A stretch of 64,000 nt of DNA from the NCBI GenBank assembly GCA_030770535.1, contig JASVEC010000038.1:62001-126000 (forward strand), given 5' to 3'. Below, piece after piece: positions 11,252-22,971 of this stretch. The number at the start of each line of letters is the position of its first letter. Within the stretch, counting starts at the first letter, position 1. The translations under genes were made by a program, and so were the position numbers. The notes under the pieces are model-generated. The model saw only the letters and a list, made by a program, of their open reading frames with translations. It was not told the DNA's origin and searched no databases. This stretch comes from Batkoa obscura. Its lineage: Eukaryota > Entomophthoromycota > Entomophthoromycetes > Entomophthorales > Batkoaceae.

Positions 11252-13225
11252 TATGATTGTTATTTTTGTAAAAGAATTAAAAGTTAAACTTATCTTAGTA
11301 AAATTGATAAAATTTCAAAAAAAAACTCAATACATTTTACATTACTTATTATAAATTATAAAGTGATCATAAAACATAAACTATAAACAGTCATTAAAAA
11401 AAGAATCTTATTCAGTATACAAACCTTTCAAACCTTTTAAGATTGACTATAATTTAATCTTTATAATTCTATTATAGAATCTTATTTGAAATATTAATCT
11501 CAATGTAATAACATATTGCATCAAACAATGAAGCCATCTTTAATCAATAACTAAATTGATTATTAATCACTAAGTTATTATTTATTGGCATATTTAATCT
11601 TAACTTTGGCATTAATGTATTACTTTTGATTGGTTATGCTTAATAGTTGAATTTAATATATTAGTGTATCATTATTTATATCTATTTATTATTATTATTA
11701 TTTCTATAGAATTGAAGCCCAATATTTGTATAGCAGTTTATTGTTGACCTTCAGTAAAATGTCCAAAATTCAAAATTTTTAATAACGATTAATTGTTGTA
11801 TAATCAACTTTGAAATAAAGATATTTTATGGGAAATAAATATTTTGAATTTCAAAATTCCATTTTGAAATTTACTTGGAATCAATGAATGTTTTTGAAAA
11901 GCTGAATCGGCTTAAAATTTTTAGCAACTTTTTGCACAACTTAAAATTTACTAGTAATTTTGGGCAAATTCATCGCCATGGCTTTCACTGATTCAAAAGC
12001 ATGTTCTAGTTTTGAAATTAATATTTATCCCGACTTTTTATCCTTTAAAAAAGCATCAAATATTTATTTTTAGCTAATACTAAATATAACTTAAAGCTTT
12101 AAAAAGCTCAAATACCCCACATTGCTACTATTCGATGTTTAGTTAGCTTCTATCAAACTCAATTAAAGCCATATAAATCATTAAAAATTTCTAGAAATTG
12201 TTTGACAAATCTAAAATCTATCAAAAAATAAAGTAAAAAGAGTACAAGGTAAACCATTTAATAGAACCATTATCAATTCACCACAGGCTGTAGCTTAAAG
12301 CTGAAATAAATAGTAATAATATGCGCAAATGTGGCAAAAAAAGTAATGAAATATAACCTAACTATTCTTACTAATAATTAAGACAGGGAACAAATTGAAT
12401 TGAAAATTATTATTTTTGAAAAATATATGCCAAAACTTTAAAAATTATGACAAAATATAGAACAAATAAAAATATTTAATTTAACAAATGAATTGCATCT
12501 AATATAAATAGACGATATTTAATTTGCTTTGAATCGAAAAAAGTACTAAGATTTGTAGAATAGGACTTGTAATAATGGATAGTGGTTAATAAATATAGCA
12601 AAAATGACAGTTGACTCGTGTATTACTACTCTGTTGCATATTAGATATGATTTTATATTTTGTTTTTAATTTATTACATTATTTCTATATTAGAAGTTTA
12701 TATTTTTATTTTTTATTAGTAATTAAAAATCTGATGTTGATTGTTATTACTAATTCATTTAGATAACTTGATATATTTTCGGCTTAATAACAGTAGTCCC
12801 TTTATTTTTCAACTTTCTGTTAGATACTGGATTCAAATCAACTCATGGTTTTTATGATCAAACTTAATTAATTGGTGCTGGCATTAATTTTAGCCAATAA
12901 TAATTACCCATCAATCTGGGCATAATTTCAGTTTAATTTTAGATAACAAAACTAAAAAATAACTCCAAATTTATGGATGATCTAGAAAACTATAATGTAA
13001 TAATAACAGTATAATTACCAAACGAATGAAATAAAGGGTTCGAATCTAATCATATTTAGTATAATTTCTTTATTAATTACTAGGTGATATTGATTTGTTT
13101 TTTCACTATTATATTCTTATCGCTGAAACTTTGCACGAATTAATTATAAAGAATAGAAAAAAGTTTATTTTAATTGGATGATAATTGTAATCCATTCTCA
13201 GAATATAAATAGCATTACAAAGGAA

Positions 13226-13270
13226 ATGATAAATAATTTGACTTTTCTTTTTTATCTCAATATTATTTGA
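13226..13270 (+). other. Short upstream ORF before the bZIP gene
   Basis: A 14-codon frame (ATG at 13226, stop TGA ending 13270) lies about 110 bp before the bZIP start. Fungal stress bZIP mRNAs can carry regulatory upstream ORFs, but in sequence this AT-rich an isolated ATG may be chance, and the transcription start is unknown. Confidence 0.25.
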
Positions 13271-13380
13271 ACTTTAGTGACTACTGCTAGTCAATCAATT
13301 TAACGAAACAGATAAATATTAGCTAAAAAACACTCAATATTGTTTAGTTCTTAAAATAAATTCCAGATTCTGATTTAAAT

Positions 13381-13986
13381 ATGTCAAATTATAATTATAA
13401 CCTTGATCCTTTTCTACCTTTTATATCAAGCTATGATTCCACTCCCACTCCGGTTGTAGAACAAGATCCTTGGATTAACGCCACCTTTGGTTTCGAAGGC
13501 GATGTTAACTTCTTCAATAACCCAATGTTGGATCAGTTTAACCTTCCTTTAGATAGTGGCAATCGTATGTTTTATTTTTGATTCATATTTGGATTGATAT
13601 TAACCTTTTTATTAGCATCTCAATATATGAACAATGGTTCTATGGATTTAAGTAAACAAAAGGCTGAAGCCGAAGCTAAACATCATCAACAACAAACACA
13701 GGCTCAATCCAAGAAAAAGAAAGAGAAGAGTGTTCAACCATTATTAGAAGAAGAACTCTTAGATGATGATGAAAACAGGTTGGATGACCCAGTCCTCGAT
13801 AAAAGGAGGCGTAATACATTGGCTTCAGCACGTTTCCGTATTCGCAAGAAGCAAAAAGAATTAGAACTTGAAAAGAATGCCAAAGAGCTAGCTGAAAAGG
13901 TGGATGACTTGAATCAAAAAGTAAAAGATTTAGAAAAAGAAAACAAATGGTTACGCTCTCTTTTACTAGAAAAGAGTTCCCGTTAA
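13381..13986 (+). CDS. bZIP transcription factor, Cys3/MetR/Zip1-like
   Basis: Exons 13381-13564 and 13616-13986 encode 184 residues. The N-terminal third is acidic and aromatic, as in an activation region. A Q-rich, K-rich linker follows, and then a C-terminal basic region, RRRNTLASARFRIRKKQK, which runs into a leucine zipper ending in ENKWLRSLLLEK. The NTxASARFR basic region and ENxWLR tail are typical of fungal Cys3/MetR/Zip1 regulators, which activate sulfur assimilation and cadmium-response genes. The single 51-bp intron is GT..AG and joins the two frames precisely. The sulfur role is inferred from the family; a related ATF4/GCN4-like stress role is possible. Confidence 0.85.
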
Positions 13987-14102
13987 GTTATTCTTTTCTC
14001 CGATACCCCTCCCCCTTTATCACATTATTTCTCTTTTGTCATAATATCTCATCTATTTTTATATATAAAATAAAAGCTGTCAAACCGCTTAGTGTTTCCT
14101 TT

Positions 14103-14133
14103 AGCCCCATCGTTGAAGATGGTGGGCTTTTTT
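14103..14133 (+). terminator. GC-rich hairpin followed by T run
   Basis: AGCCC pairs with GGGCT around an interrupted inner stem (ATC with GAT) and a GTTGAA loop, followed directly by T6. It lies 117 bp after the bZIP stop codon in an otherwise A+T sequence. It has the shape of a bacterial intrinsic terminator. In a nuclear gene it could be a 3' UTR hairpin or the end of a Pol III transcript. Confidence 0.4.
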
Positions 14134-15431
14134 AAATATTTTATTTGTTAGTTTTGGGGTAAGCAAAAATTTTAAGGTTACTGAAAAAAGCGATAATTTA
14201 GTTAAGAAGGAAATTTCATTGGTTATTATCGAATAAGAAAAGCTTAATTGGATCAAAATGAATTCATAGATGAGTCAACTAGCCATTGATTAATAAGCAA
14301 GTGAGTCAAAATAGATAGCATTTTAGTCCAACTTCCTTATCAAAAAAAGTACTTTTCTAATAAATGTCTTAGTTTGATATCTGTCAACATTATAATGTTC
14401 ACTATCTATTAGAGAGTTAGTAAAGAGTTAGCTTAGTTAAAAAGAAGGGTTCTGGATTTTCCCGACTCTGAAGGATTAAATTTTTAAGTGTAAAATTGAA
14501 ATTGCGCGATTCTTTGTGATTAAAAAAAGGATTAGAAAAAAACAATCTTTTGCTTGAACAAAACCTGTATGATGAAATGATTATAAAAATATGATAAGAG
14601 GGAGCTGATTCAATATTGTGACTAATGGGCTGATAAGACATAATGACATTTCATTAACAATTATTGAAATAAATTGACTGCCTATTTTGATAGATTCTAA
14701 AATGCTTTGAAATTGCATTTAATTTATATCAAATCATTTGATAAATCTGGGTTAGTATAAACAAAAACTGATCTTTTTTATTTTTAATATTTTCAAGGTT
14801 GAACTTTGGACTAAAGCCATGAAAATAAAATGAAATTTTTGATTAGTTTTAAAATAAGCTAATAAAATCTTTTCACTGATACTTAATAAAACCCTTTAAA
14901 ATCTTGTGATCTTGAAAATGGGCAGAAGGTGAATTAAAACATTCCTAATAATAATACTGAGCAGAAACAAATATCTCTCTTTCAATTTAGACAGAGTTAC
15001 ATTTTTTAAAATTTGTAACCTAAAGATATTAATGTAATAATAAAATTAAGATTTTAATATTAACATGATTTCATTTGTTTTGTAAAAATTACAAATTAAA
15101 AAAACAATTAGATCCTCGTTTGAGTATTTATCTATTTGTTCTTTTTGATTAATTGTTTCATTTGAATTTTGAATTGTTATTTTAAAATGAAGCGATATGG
15201 CAGTATTTGCTCAGTATTTGAGATTTCCTTCAAAATTTTATATTAAATATAAATGGACAAAATGTATGCATAAGTTTTAAAGATTATGCTTTCAATCATA
15301 TTAATGACAAAGTAATATTTTTATTTCATTATTCATTCATTTTTTAAACATTAAAAATCGATTATTGACTATTGAATTAATGCTCTTATCTGTTTTTAAC
15401 ATTGAAGTTGCTCTACTTTTAAATTAAGAAC

Positions 15432-15531
15432 TGGGGCTGTTTTTTTTAGTTTCATTATTTTTCCATTTTTTAAGCGCTATTTATGTGGAAAAATTGTCAG
15501 TAAAATTCTTAAATACAAAAATACATCCCCA
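15432..15531 (-). repeat. Foldback MITE copy 5
   Basis: Minus orientation, TGGGGCTG to CATCCCCA. The flanks are AC on both sides rather than the usual TA, which suggests that the 2-bp target duplication is not sequence-fixed. Confidence 0.88.
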
Positions 15532-15660
15532 ACTGTTAGATAAGCGTAAAAAATATAAGATGGGGAAGCTTAGAATTATACTGAAAGTAAAAAGTCAATG
15601 CTGTATCCATTAACTTTAGAATAATAAATAAATCCTAACTGAATAGAATTGACTTCTAGC

Positions 15661-15702
15661 TATCTCATCAAGATGCAAAGTGGCAGTAATGCTGATGAGA
15701 TA
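15661..15702. repeat. Perfect 10-bp inverted repeat
   Basis: TATCTCATCA at 15661-15670 is matched by TGATGAGATA at 15693-15702, with a 22-nt loop. It is GC-richer than its surroundings and is not part of the MITE family. Confidence 0.7.
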
Positions 15703-16201
15703 ACAAGAGGATATGGGAAAATTTCAAGTTAAAGGAGGAGTATAGCTTAAACATTGGTGAGAATGAAAAGGAGTGAGAAGAGAAAATAATTGATCCTTTA
15801 TATCTGGTTTTTAAATGCTAACTTTATAAAATAAATATCAAAGGTCGACTAAAGCTAATAATAAGTTTTTGGCTAATGAATAAAATAAAGCATTTATAAT
15901 ATTTTTAAAATAATGATCATATTATAAATATTTAATAAAGCTCTGATAAATAATGCAACTTGAATTTATAGTTTAAAAGCAGTTTGATAAAATGAGAAGA
16001 TTTGTTAAGCAAAGTAACAATAAGTGTTGCCTAGTTTAGCAAAAGGATCGCTAATTTTAGCAGCAGAAAATAGGGAGTTTAAATTTATTATTATCTGCTG
16101 TCAAATTAGATCCCCTCACTGCTAATTTTCTTAAATGAAATGATATTACTAATAATGAATATACATAAATTATAAAAATTAAGTTCCATTGTATGCTAAT
16201 A

Positions 16202-16299
16202 TAGGAGTGTTTTTTTCGACTTCATTATTTTTTCCATTTTTTAAGCACTATTTAAGCGGAAAATTTGGTAAAATTCTTGAATATATAAATACATCCCCA
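16202..16299 (-). repeat. Foldback MITE copy 6
   Basis: Minus orientation, TAGGAGTG to CATCCCCA, with TA target duplication on each side. It has a slightly shortened core. Confidence 0.88.
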
Positions 16300-16461
16300 T
16301 ATTAAGTATGAAGCTGATTTTTGTATAATTTTGAATTTTCTATCTTGCATCTTTGTCTTCATATTTCTATGTTTATTCAGTTTTCTTTATTTTAATTTAA
16401 AATGGAACTTTTAGTCAATGGTAAAAAATAGATGAGAATGTTTTTTATTTTAATAACTAAA

Positions 16462-16561
16462 TGGGGATATATTTTTATGTTTAAGAGTTTTATTAACAAA
16501 TTTTCCGCTTAAATAGCGCTTAAAAAATGGAAAAATAATGAAGTCAAAAAAGACATCCCCA
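16462..16561 (+). repeat. Foldback MITE copy 7
   Basis: Plus orientation, TGGGGATA to CATCCCCA, with the exact AGCGCT core. The flanking dinucleotide is AA on both sides, not TA. It lies only about 160 bp from copy 6 and in the opposite orientation. Confidence 0.9.
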
Positions 16562-17109
16562 AATAGTAACTTTTTTTTTAGTTTTTATTGTATAGAAAAT
16601 GAACAAAATAATCAAAAAGTCATCCTTGTATTGTTTATATAATTAAAAACAAGACTATAATATAAAGTAAACCGTTACATGTAACATTTCGTGACAAAAG
16701 CAAAAGATTAAGAATAAACTAATAATTTCAATCCAAGACTTTAATTAGAGACAATAATTAAAAAACCGCCCTTTTCAAAGTTGAGCAGAGATAGCAGAGG
16801 TAGGATGAGGAGGGTAGAAGTAAAAATCAACCTTTATAAAGAAAAACTTAATTAAACAAAACGAGCACCCATAAATCGATTATCCAGAAGAAGGACCAAA
16901 AGTTTAATTTTTCATGATTAAAAAATTGGCTTTATAATGATATTTGACTTAAAGCTTGACGTATAGAGTTTCAGTCCTCCAGGTATACCTTATCCTTCTT
17001 TTGATAAACCTTTGTTACTTATTAAGTTTATCCCTACATTAGAACTTGATCTTTAATTGTTGTACACACTTTATTAAAGCCGAAGCTTTGAAACTTAATG
17101 TGTAAAATA

Positions 17110-17208
17110 TGGGGCTGTTTTTTTTAGTTTCATTATTTTTCCATTTTTTAAGCGCTATTTGAGTGGAAAGATTGTAGTAAAACTCTTAAATAAAAAAACA
17201 CATCCCCA
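17110..17208 (-). repeat. Foldback MITE copy 8
   Basis: Minus orientation, TGGGGCTG to CATCCCCA, with TA on each side. It shares the GGGGCTG end with copy 5, so the two may form a subfamily. Confidence 0.9.
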
Positions 17209-18514
17209 TATACCTAAATTTAATGTTTAATAAAGACATTATTTGGTTTGAATATTTTTTTTATTTTAATACTTGTTTTAATATGCTTTCTTTTACTGTC
17301 TCTTAGCCTTGCTTTTTTCAAAATTTATCCTCAATAAATCTTAATGAGAAAATCTTGATATAAATCATCATTTTTAAACTCTTAATGAAATTAATAGACA
17401 AGGATTGATTGATATAACAATTATAAAGTTAAAGTCCTAAATTATAAGTTAAAAAATAATTTAATTGTTGTTATTATGAACTTAATGCTGTTAAAAAAAC
17501 TTAAAAACTTTGTATGTCTAACAAGTAAAAAGTGGTATTTTATTATAATTTGTTAGAATAAAAAAGTATTAATTTAGTAACGCATGTATTTAAATTTACT
17601 TGAATACTTACTCAATAATAAAGCTAATATCATTGAATCGATTAAAAGGATAACCTCCTTTAGTTAGCTTCATATGGATATAAGTTTCGGTGTGAGTTTA
17701 GCTCCTTGGATGATATTATATTCAATAGTACGTAGCTGGAGAATATATAAGATGGATTGTAGATACTATTCAAAAGTTATGATGGAGGGAATGTCTTTTC
17801 CTTGTAAGCTATTCAATACTAAGGCTTTTTACTGATCAAAAACATTAATAATAATTAAAAAAATTTCAAGTGTAAATAAATTATTAAACAATTGAAATAC
17901 CTTTGTAATACGATGGGATATTACTGTCAGTCTAGATGTGACTGAACTATCATCACTTTCGTTTTATGCGTTACATAACGTAGCTCATTTTGATGGGATT
18001 TATCGTTATGTTTATAAGTTTTTTAAAATAGAAACCTAATTTTTTATGATTTTAATTCAAGTGGTACTAAAATAAATTAGTGTTAGTTTCCTTGTAAGCT
18101 TAAGGATACTTGTTCCTCACAAAACATGATTTAGCTCCTACCCCTTTTATTCACTTCATTTAGAATATTTCCTACATACTTTTTTTTACTAGTTTTTATT
18201 CTCCCTTATTTTATTGTTTTGTTATATTTTAAATAAAATAGAAAATAGCTTAAAAATAAATAACTAGTCAAACATTACTCTATATTTATTACTTTATTTA
18301 TAATATTTCAATACAACTGACTGCTTATCAATATCATTTACTATTAAAAATAGAAAATTAAATACTTGGATATTCATTAACTAATATTTAGAAATAAAAT
18401 AAAATAATTATTAAATAATATTAAACCCAACTCAACTAATATAAAATATATACTATATTTTAATTATATAAAAAAACTTTCTCACTTTGATGGTTAGAAA
18501 TCTTTACTGTTTAC

Positions 18515-19846
18515 TTAATACCCCAACTTAATAAAATGTTCTACAATTAAATTTCTTAACTTAATAATTTCTTCTTGAGTTAATGGAGTCTCTTCCAATG
18601 CTACTTGAAACAAAGTCAATTTATCATCATTAACCTTTTTTCTACTACTTTCTCTTAGCCATTGATTTTCAGTAGTCAATAAATTATTGAATTTCAAGCT
18701 ATGTTTACGACCATTAGTTAATTTTTGTAATTTATTTTCTCTTATCTCTTGTTGTTCTTTAAATTTAGAAGTTAAATTGGAGATGCAGACTATATCTTCT
18801 ATAAACTTTAATTTCATTTGTCGGAAGACTAAATAAAAATAAGAGATGATTATTGATTTTAATTCACGATTGTTAGATTAATTATTACTTACTCTTTATA
18901 TCAAATACATTTAAAATAGAACGATATTCCATATCTCCATCTAAATCAACACATAGTTCCTAAAAAATAGATTGTTTTCATTAATACTTTTATGACAATA
19001 AAAAAAGTATTATATTACTTCAATTAAACTATCATTAGTATCTAATTTATCCTTTAGATCTACTAGTAAATTGTCATTCAATTTCATCCCCTTTTTAAAA
19101 ACTGGTGATAATTTATCCGAGTTTTTATTAATTTGTTTATTCCTTAAATAGTAATTAACACCAATATCGTTTTGTCCTAATCTCGATAACATTCCATTTC
19201 CTCCTCCTAATCCCAAACTTAAACCACTATCTTCTCTTTTCCACTTGACATTATGATTTTTATAAAATATTTGATCTTCTACTAATACTTTTAATTTTTT
19301 TACTTTTTCTTTAGTTAGAATGGATTTTTGCTTTAATTTGGTTACTTTAATATCATCCTCACTTGTTTTATAATTGAATACTGATAATGATAATTGTATA
19401 TTTGAAATCTTTTTTTCTAATGTACCTAAGTCGGTTGTATCTTTTTTAAAATTAAGATGAAGATTATTAGTGCCTAGATGTTCATGGATATATGACTCAT
19501 TGTTATGGATGTTTTCTATAAGTGTGTATTGGGTTGCTATTTTATTTCTTTATAAAATAAGTTAGTATCATTATATTATTTCTGCTAATACAATAATATA
19601 TTACCTAGTATTTTGAAACAGATCTAAAAATTCAGATGGCAATTCAGCTAATTTAGTATCTTTAGTTATATTGTTTTTTAATAGCAAATACTCTAATCTA
19701 GCTATATCAACAGTTTGTGCTGGGTTTTGAGTTTGAGTAGATGAATTTGTAATGTTATTATTATTATTATTAAATGATTGTTGTTGTTGTTGTTGTTGTA
19801 ACATTATTGAATTAAGACCATTGTTGATTGGGAGGATCGTAAACAT
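18515..19846 (-). CDS. Uncharacterised Q/N-rich coiled-coil protein
   Basis: Exons (coding order) 19846-19605, 19547-19019, 18959-18893 and 18828-18515 give 383 residues; all three introns are 57-64 bp GT..AG and the frame closes. Residues about 16-34 are a glutamine/asparagine tract. The rest is charged and helical, with likely coiled coils near 80-180 and 290-340. A glycine stretch (LGLGGGNG) lies mid-protein. I do not recognise the family. The pattern of a low-complexity N-terminus followed by helices faintly recalls Nup58/Nup49-type nucleoporins, but no FG repeats are present, so this is only a suggestion. The gene is divergent from the mitochondrial-protein gene at 20251. Confidence 0.72.
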
Positions 19847-20250
19847 TGGTAAATTAGAATGTATAAAAATTTATTGAAAGAAAAGTAAAATTGATTTTAG
19901 CTTTAAAATTTGAAGTGAGAATGAAAAATTGAAGTCATGATTTGTAATTTTTATCAAAAAATTGCCAATTGTATTAAAAGTAAACAAAATAATAATATTA
20001 CTAAAATAATAGCAATAATAATATATTAAACATAAGTTGTAATAATATTATTATTTTATATTCATTTCTATTATATTATTTAATATTATTATTAATAAAA
20101 TAAAAATCAATAATTGATCTAAGCTTTACTAAATATAGAAATACTTCATGCTAGTCTTTAATTTTACCAATAAAAATTCCTACCAATCCACTAAAATTTG
20201 GGATTTTGATTGAGTTTTCTTTGATTATTTTTTTATAAAAAAGAGCCAGG
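19847..20250. promoter_or_regulatory. Divergent intergenic region
   Basis: A 404-bp A+T-rich spacer between two divergent starts (19846 and 20251), presumably holding both promoters. It has repeated AATAATATTA-type runs and no recognisable site. A leftward open frame across 20151-20372 overlaps the first exon and intron of the next gene and is not coding. Confidence 0.5.
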
Positions 20251-21159
20251 ATGAGTTTAATAACAAGGATATTGAAACAAAATAATTTAAGAAAACAAAG
20301 TAATTTATTATTATTATGAAATAAATCCAACTCAATAACATTAATTTGTTTTTTAGTTTTCTCAATTAACAATAAAGTTACTGCTCAATTTTTATCCACT
20401 AACTCAACTAAAGGTAAATTTAAATTAATTTATTCTCATATAAAAACAATAAATTAAAACTTAATATTTTCTATAGATGCCACTACTGATGACATTGTGT
20501 TACATGAAACTGCACCAACAGGAGTAAGTGAAGAAATATATTCGATTTACCGCGAAGTTATAACAAAAACATCTCCTTCGACCACTAGTTCTCATGGACC
20601 GAAGTCGAGTTTATTAAATCAATTTTTTACCAAAATTGAAACATTAGAAGAATATTCTTTAATACCTAGTTTACTCCAACGTTGGCGTTCACAGCAATTA
20701 AAATACTCAGGCTTAGCTAGCCGATTTCCATTCCATTTAGCTGAAAAATTTCAACAAGGAGATATTGCATTTGAATTATTAGCCGATCGTCATAGATACA
20801 ATCTTCAACCTAGAGTTCGAGAATTTCAAAAATTATTGGCAGTTTATATTAATCAAATGCCAACTGAAGGTGGAAATCAAGAAGATATTAAAAAATGGGG
20901 TGAAAAGGTATTGCTGACTTATGGTTTATTACCTTATTACCAATTGAAACCAGATCAAGAAATTGCGGATTTAGTATTGACTTCCTTATTGAATTCCCCT
21001 TTAAAAGAAGAATGGTTTCCTTTTATTTATAAATTGGCACATGAATTGAAACAAGAAGGAATCACAATGACAGATGAAAACTCTCATATTATTGCTGAAT
21101 TGGTCACTAAACTAGGTCGTCCTAGTTATGGTACTAAAATAGAAAAAGTTAAAGAATAG
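20251..21159 (+). CDS. Predicted mitochondrial protein, possibly mS27/PPR-like
   Basis: Exons 20251-20299, 20357-20413 and 20477-21159 give 262 residues. The spliced N-terminus (MSLITRILKQNNLRKQIFS) is rich in Arg, Lys, Ser and hydrophobic residues with no acids for about 35 residues, a typical mitochondrial presequence. It is only seen once the first 57-bp intron is removed. The body is all-helical. A segment reading LLADRHRYNLQPRVREFQKLL resembles PPR-type helices found in mitoribosomal small-subunit protein mS27, but this match is from memory and weak. The mitochondrial location is well supported by the presequence; a mitoribosomal role is only a suggestion. It converges with YOS9. Confidence 0.7.
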
Positions 21160-21479
21160 AGTTTCAAAGTAAAGGATATTGCTTTTGAATATCTTAATAG
21201 GAATTATTTTAGATTAAAAATAATAGACTGAATAATATAAACAATAAAATTAAAAAATTATAGTTAAGTTTTTATTATATTTCTATCTAATATTATTCGA
21301 TATCTATATAATATGTTAGTTTTAAATAATTACATATGTGTTTAATTTTGCAATTATTCCTAAAAATAACAATACAAAAATAAATTATTAATTTTTCATC
21401 AATAATTATAATTAAAATTTATTAGAAATTTTATTTATAATATAAACACCATAAAAAAGCCTATTCTTTAATTGCTATC
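21160..21479. other. Convergent 3' spacer
   Basis: 320 bp between the stop codons of two convergent genes. It should hold both 3' UTRs; nothing else is seen. Confidence 0.6.
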
Positions 21480-22971
21480 TTACTCCTCATCTAACTCACT
21501 TTCTTCTTTATTTTTTCTAGTTTCTTGTTTTAGTAATTCCATTGTCTCTTTTAAACCATACGAAAATAAATTTTTAATTTGATCTTGATCTAAACCTTGA
21601 TTATCTCCATCTTCCTCCTCCTCTCTACTAAATCCAAAAAACTTAGATAAATCCAACTCAATTTCCCCATCTTCGTTATTACTATTTTCTTTATCTTTAA
21701 TTTTATTTTCCAACTTATTTTCTTTACTACCATACAATCGACTTAGCTCAGTTAATAAATTTAATACTGAATCCCCTTTTTTATTATTGAATAAATTGTT
21801 AAGTGATTCAAATTTATTAGTATCTAATTGAATAATTTTGGGATTCTTTGCTTTATCTTCTAATTCTTGTAATTTGAGTTCTTGTCTTTTCTTTTTATCT
21901 TCGGCTTCTTTTTGCTTCCTTGATAGATCTTCTTCTTTAACAACTTCAACACAATTGATCGGATAAGTAATATATCGTTTCTTTTCTGTATAAAATGGAT
22001 TTTCGCATAATTTAACACTATTAATTATCATTTGATAATTACATGTAGATAATTCTTTTAGATCAATAATACCTTCAATATATTGTGGATAGCATTCATA
22101 CTATAATATTAAATGTGAATATAAAACAAAATTAAAATAAATCAATCAAACTTACAATAACTTCTACAGTACGTGGTTTTTTAGTTAAATCACAAATATC
22201 CCCTCCACCCCATTTTTCCACTAATACATTTTTTTCTTTTTCAAAGCGAATAATAGCCAATTCATTACCAGAATCCCTTGTACTTTCATGTGGTACTAAT
22301 TCTTTATTTTCTGAAACTTCTTTAACTGGCATGGAATATCTATATCTTCCTAATACAAATTCTTGATTTAATTTTGGATTCTTTCTTTCTTCTTCACTTG
22401 TTGGCTCATGATATTGAATGACCTCTCCATTATAACAAAACTTATACGTCCACCAACTAGCTCTCTATAATCAGAGCAAAATAAATAAACAAATAAAATA
22501 ATCCAAATCAATTTACCGTAGTAATGCATCTCCCTTCTTCTTTTTTAATTAAACTAAGTCCCAATTGTTTATTTTGAACCCTGCTATCCTCTAATTGTTC
22601 TTTTAAATCCTTCCTATTCTCTTGAGTGGTCTCTTCTTTCTTTGGTGGTGATATAACATCACAAAGAAATTGATCTTGTTTATTATTTTTTATAAGTAAC
22701 CTTTTACTTGATAAACTACTACTTTCAGTTTCTCCAACTCCAGGTAAACCCTAAAATATAAAAGAGATTAAAAAACATCAGCTAGATTTTAAAATATTGA
22801 TTAAATTATTTAATTTACTTTATCCACTTCTAAATATTTATTTAAAGAAGACTCAATGATAAAACCCTCCGCTATTCGAACATCAAATTTGGGATCTTCA
22901 AATAAATCATGGAGTGTATAAATGTTCCCGATTTGGAGTAATATTAATATGTACTTTAAACTGGAATGCAT
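21480..22971 (-). CDS. YOS9: ER lectin OS-9/Yos9 (MRH domain)
   Basis: Exons 22971-22819, 22750-22517, 22464-22156 and 22100-21480 give 438 residues, with all introns in phase 0. The N-terminus (MHSSLKYILILLQIG) is a signal peptide. The mannose-6-phosphate receptor homology domain spans about 115-250. It has WWTYKFCYNGEVIQYHEP near 133, LGRYRY, WGGGDICDLTKKPRTVEV and the following YECYP...CNYQMII cysteines. These match OS-9/Yos9, which reads trimmed N-glycans on misfolded proteins and passes them to the Hrd1 ubiquitin ligase in ER-associated degradation. The C-terminal third is charged and probably disordered; there is no HDEL-type retention signal. The family call is strong because the lectin motif and cysteine pattern are both present. 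Confidence 0.9.

Larger units (their letters stand above)
10474..13380. other. Gene-poor spacer, 2.9 kb
   Basis: No supported coding region. It contains two MITE copies (near 10571 and 11158) and otherwise unstructured A+T-rich sequence. The right end is the upstream region of the bZIP gene and holds a short upstream open frame at 13226-13270. Confidence 0.6.
13987..18514. other. Largest gene-poor spacer, 4.5 kb
   Basis: No credible gene was found on either strand. The spacer holds four MITE copies (15432, 16202, 16462, 17110), a GC-rich hairpin at its left end and a perfect 10-bp inverted repeat at 15661-15702. The right end should include the 3' UTR of the leftward gene ending at 18515. 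Confidence 0.6.

Noticed and set aside
14417-14641. 74-codon leftward frame in a spacer
   Set aside because: No splice partners, no recognisable features, and composition like the surrounding spacer.
20151-20372. 73-codon leftward frame
   Set aside because: It overlaps the mitochondrial presequence exon and first intron of the rightward gene, whose spliced frame is far better supported.
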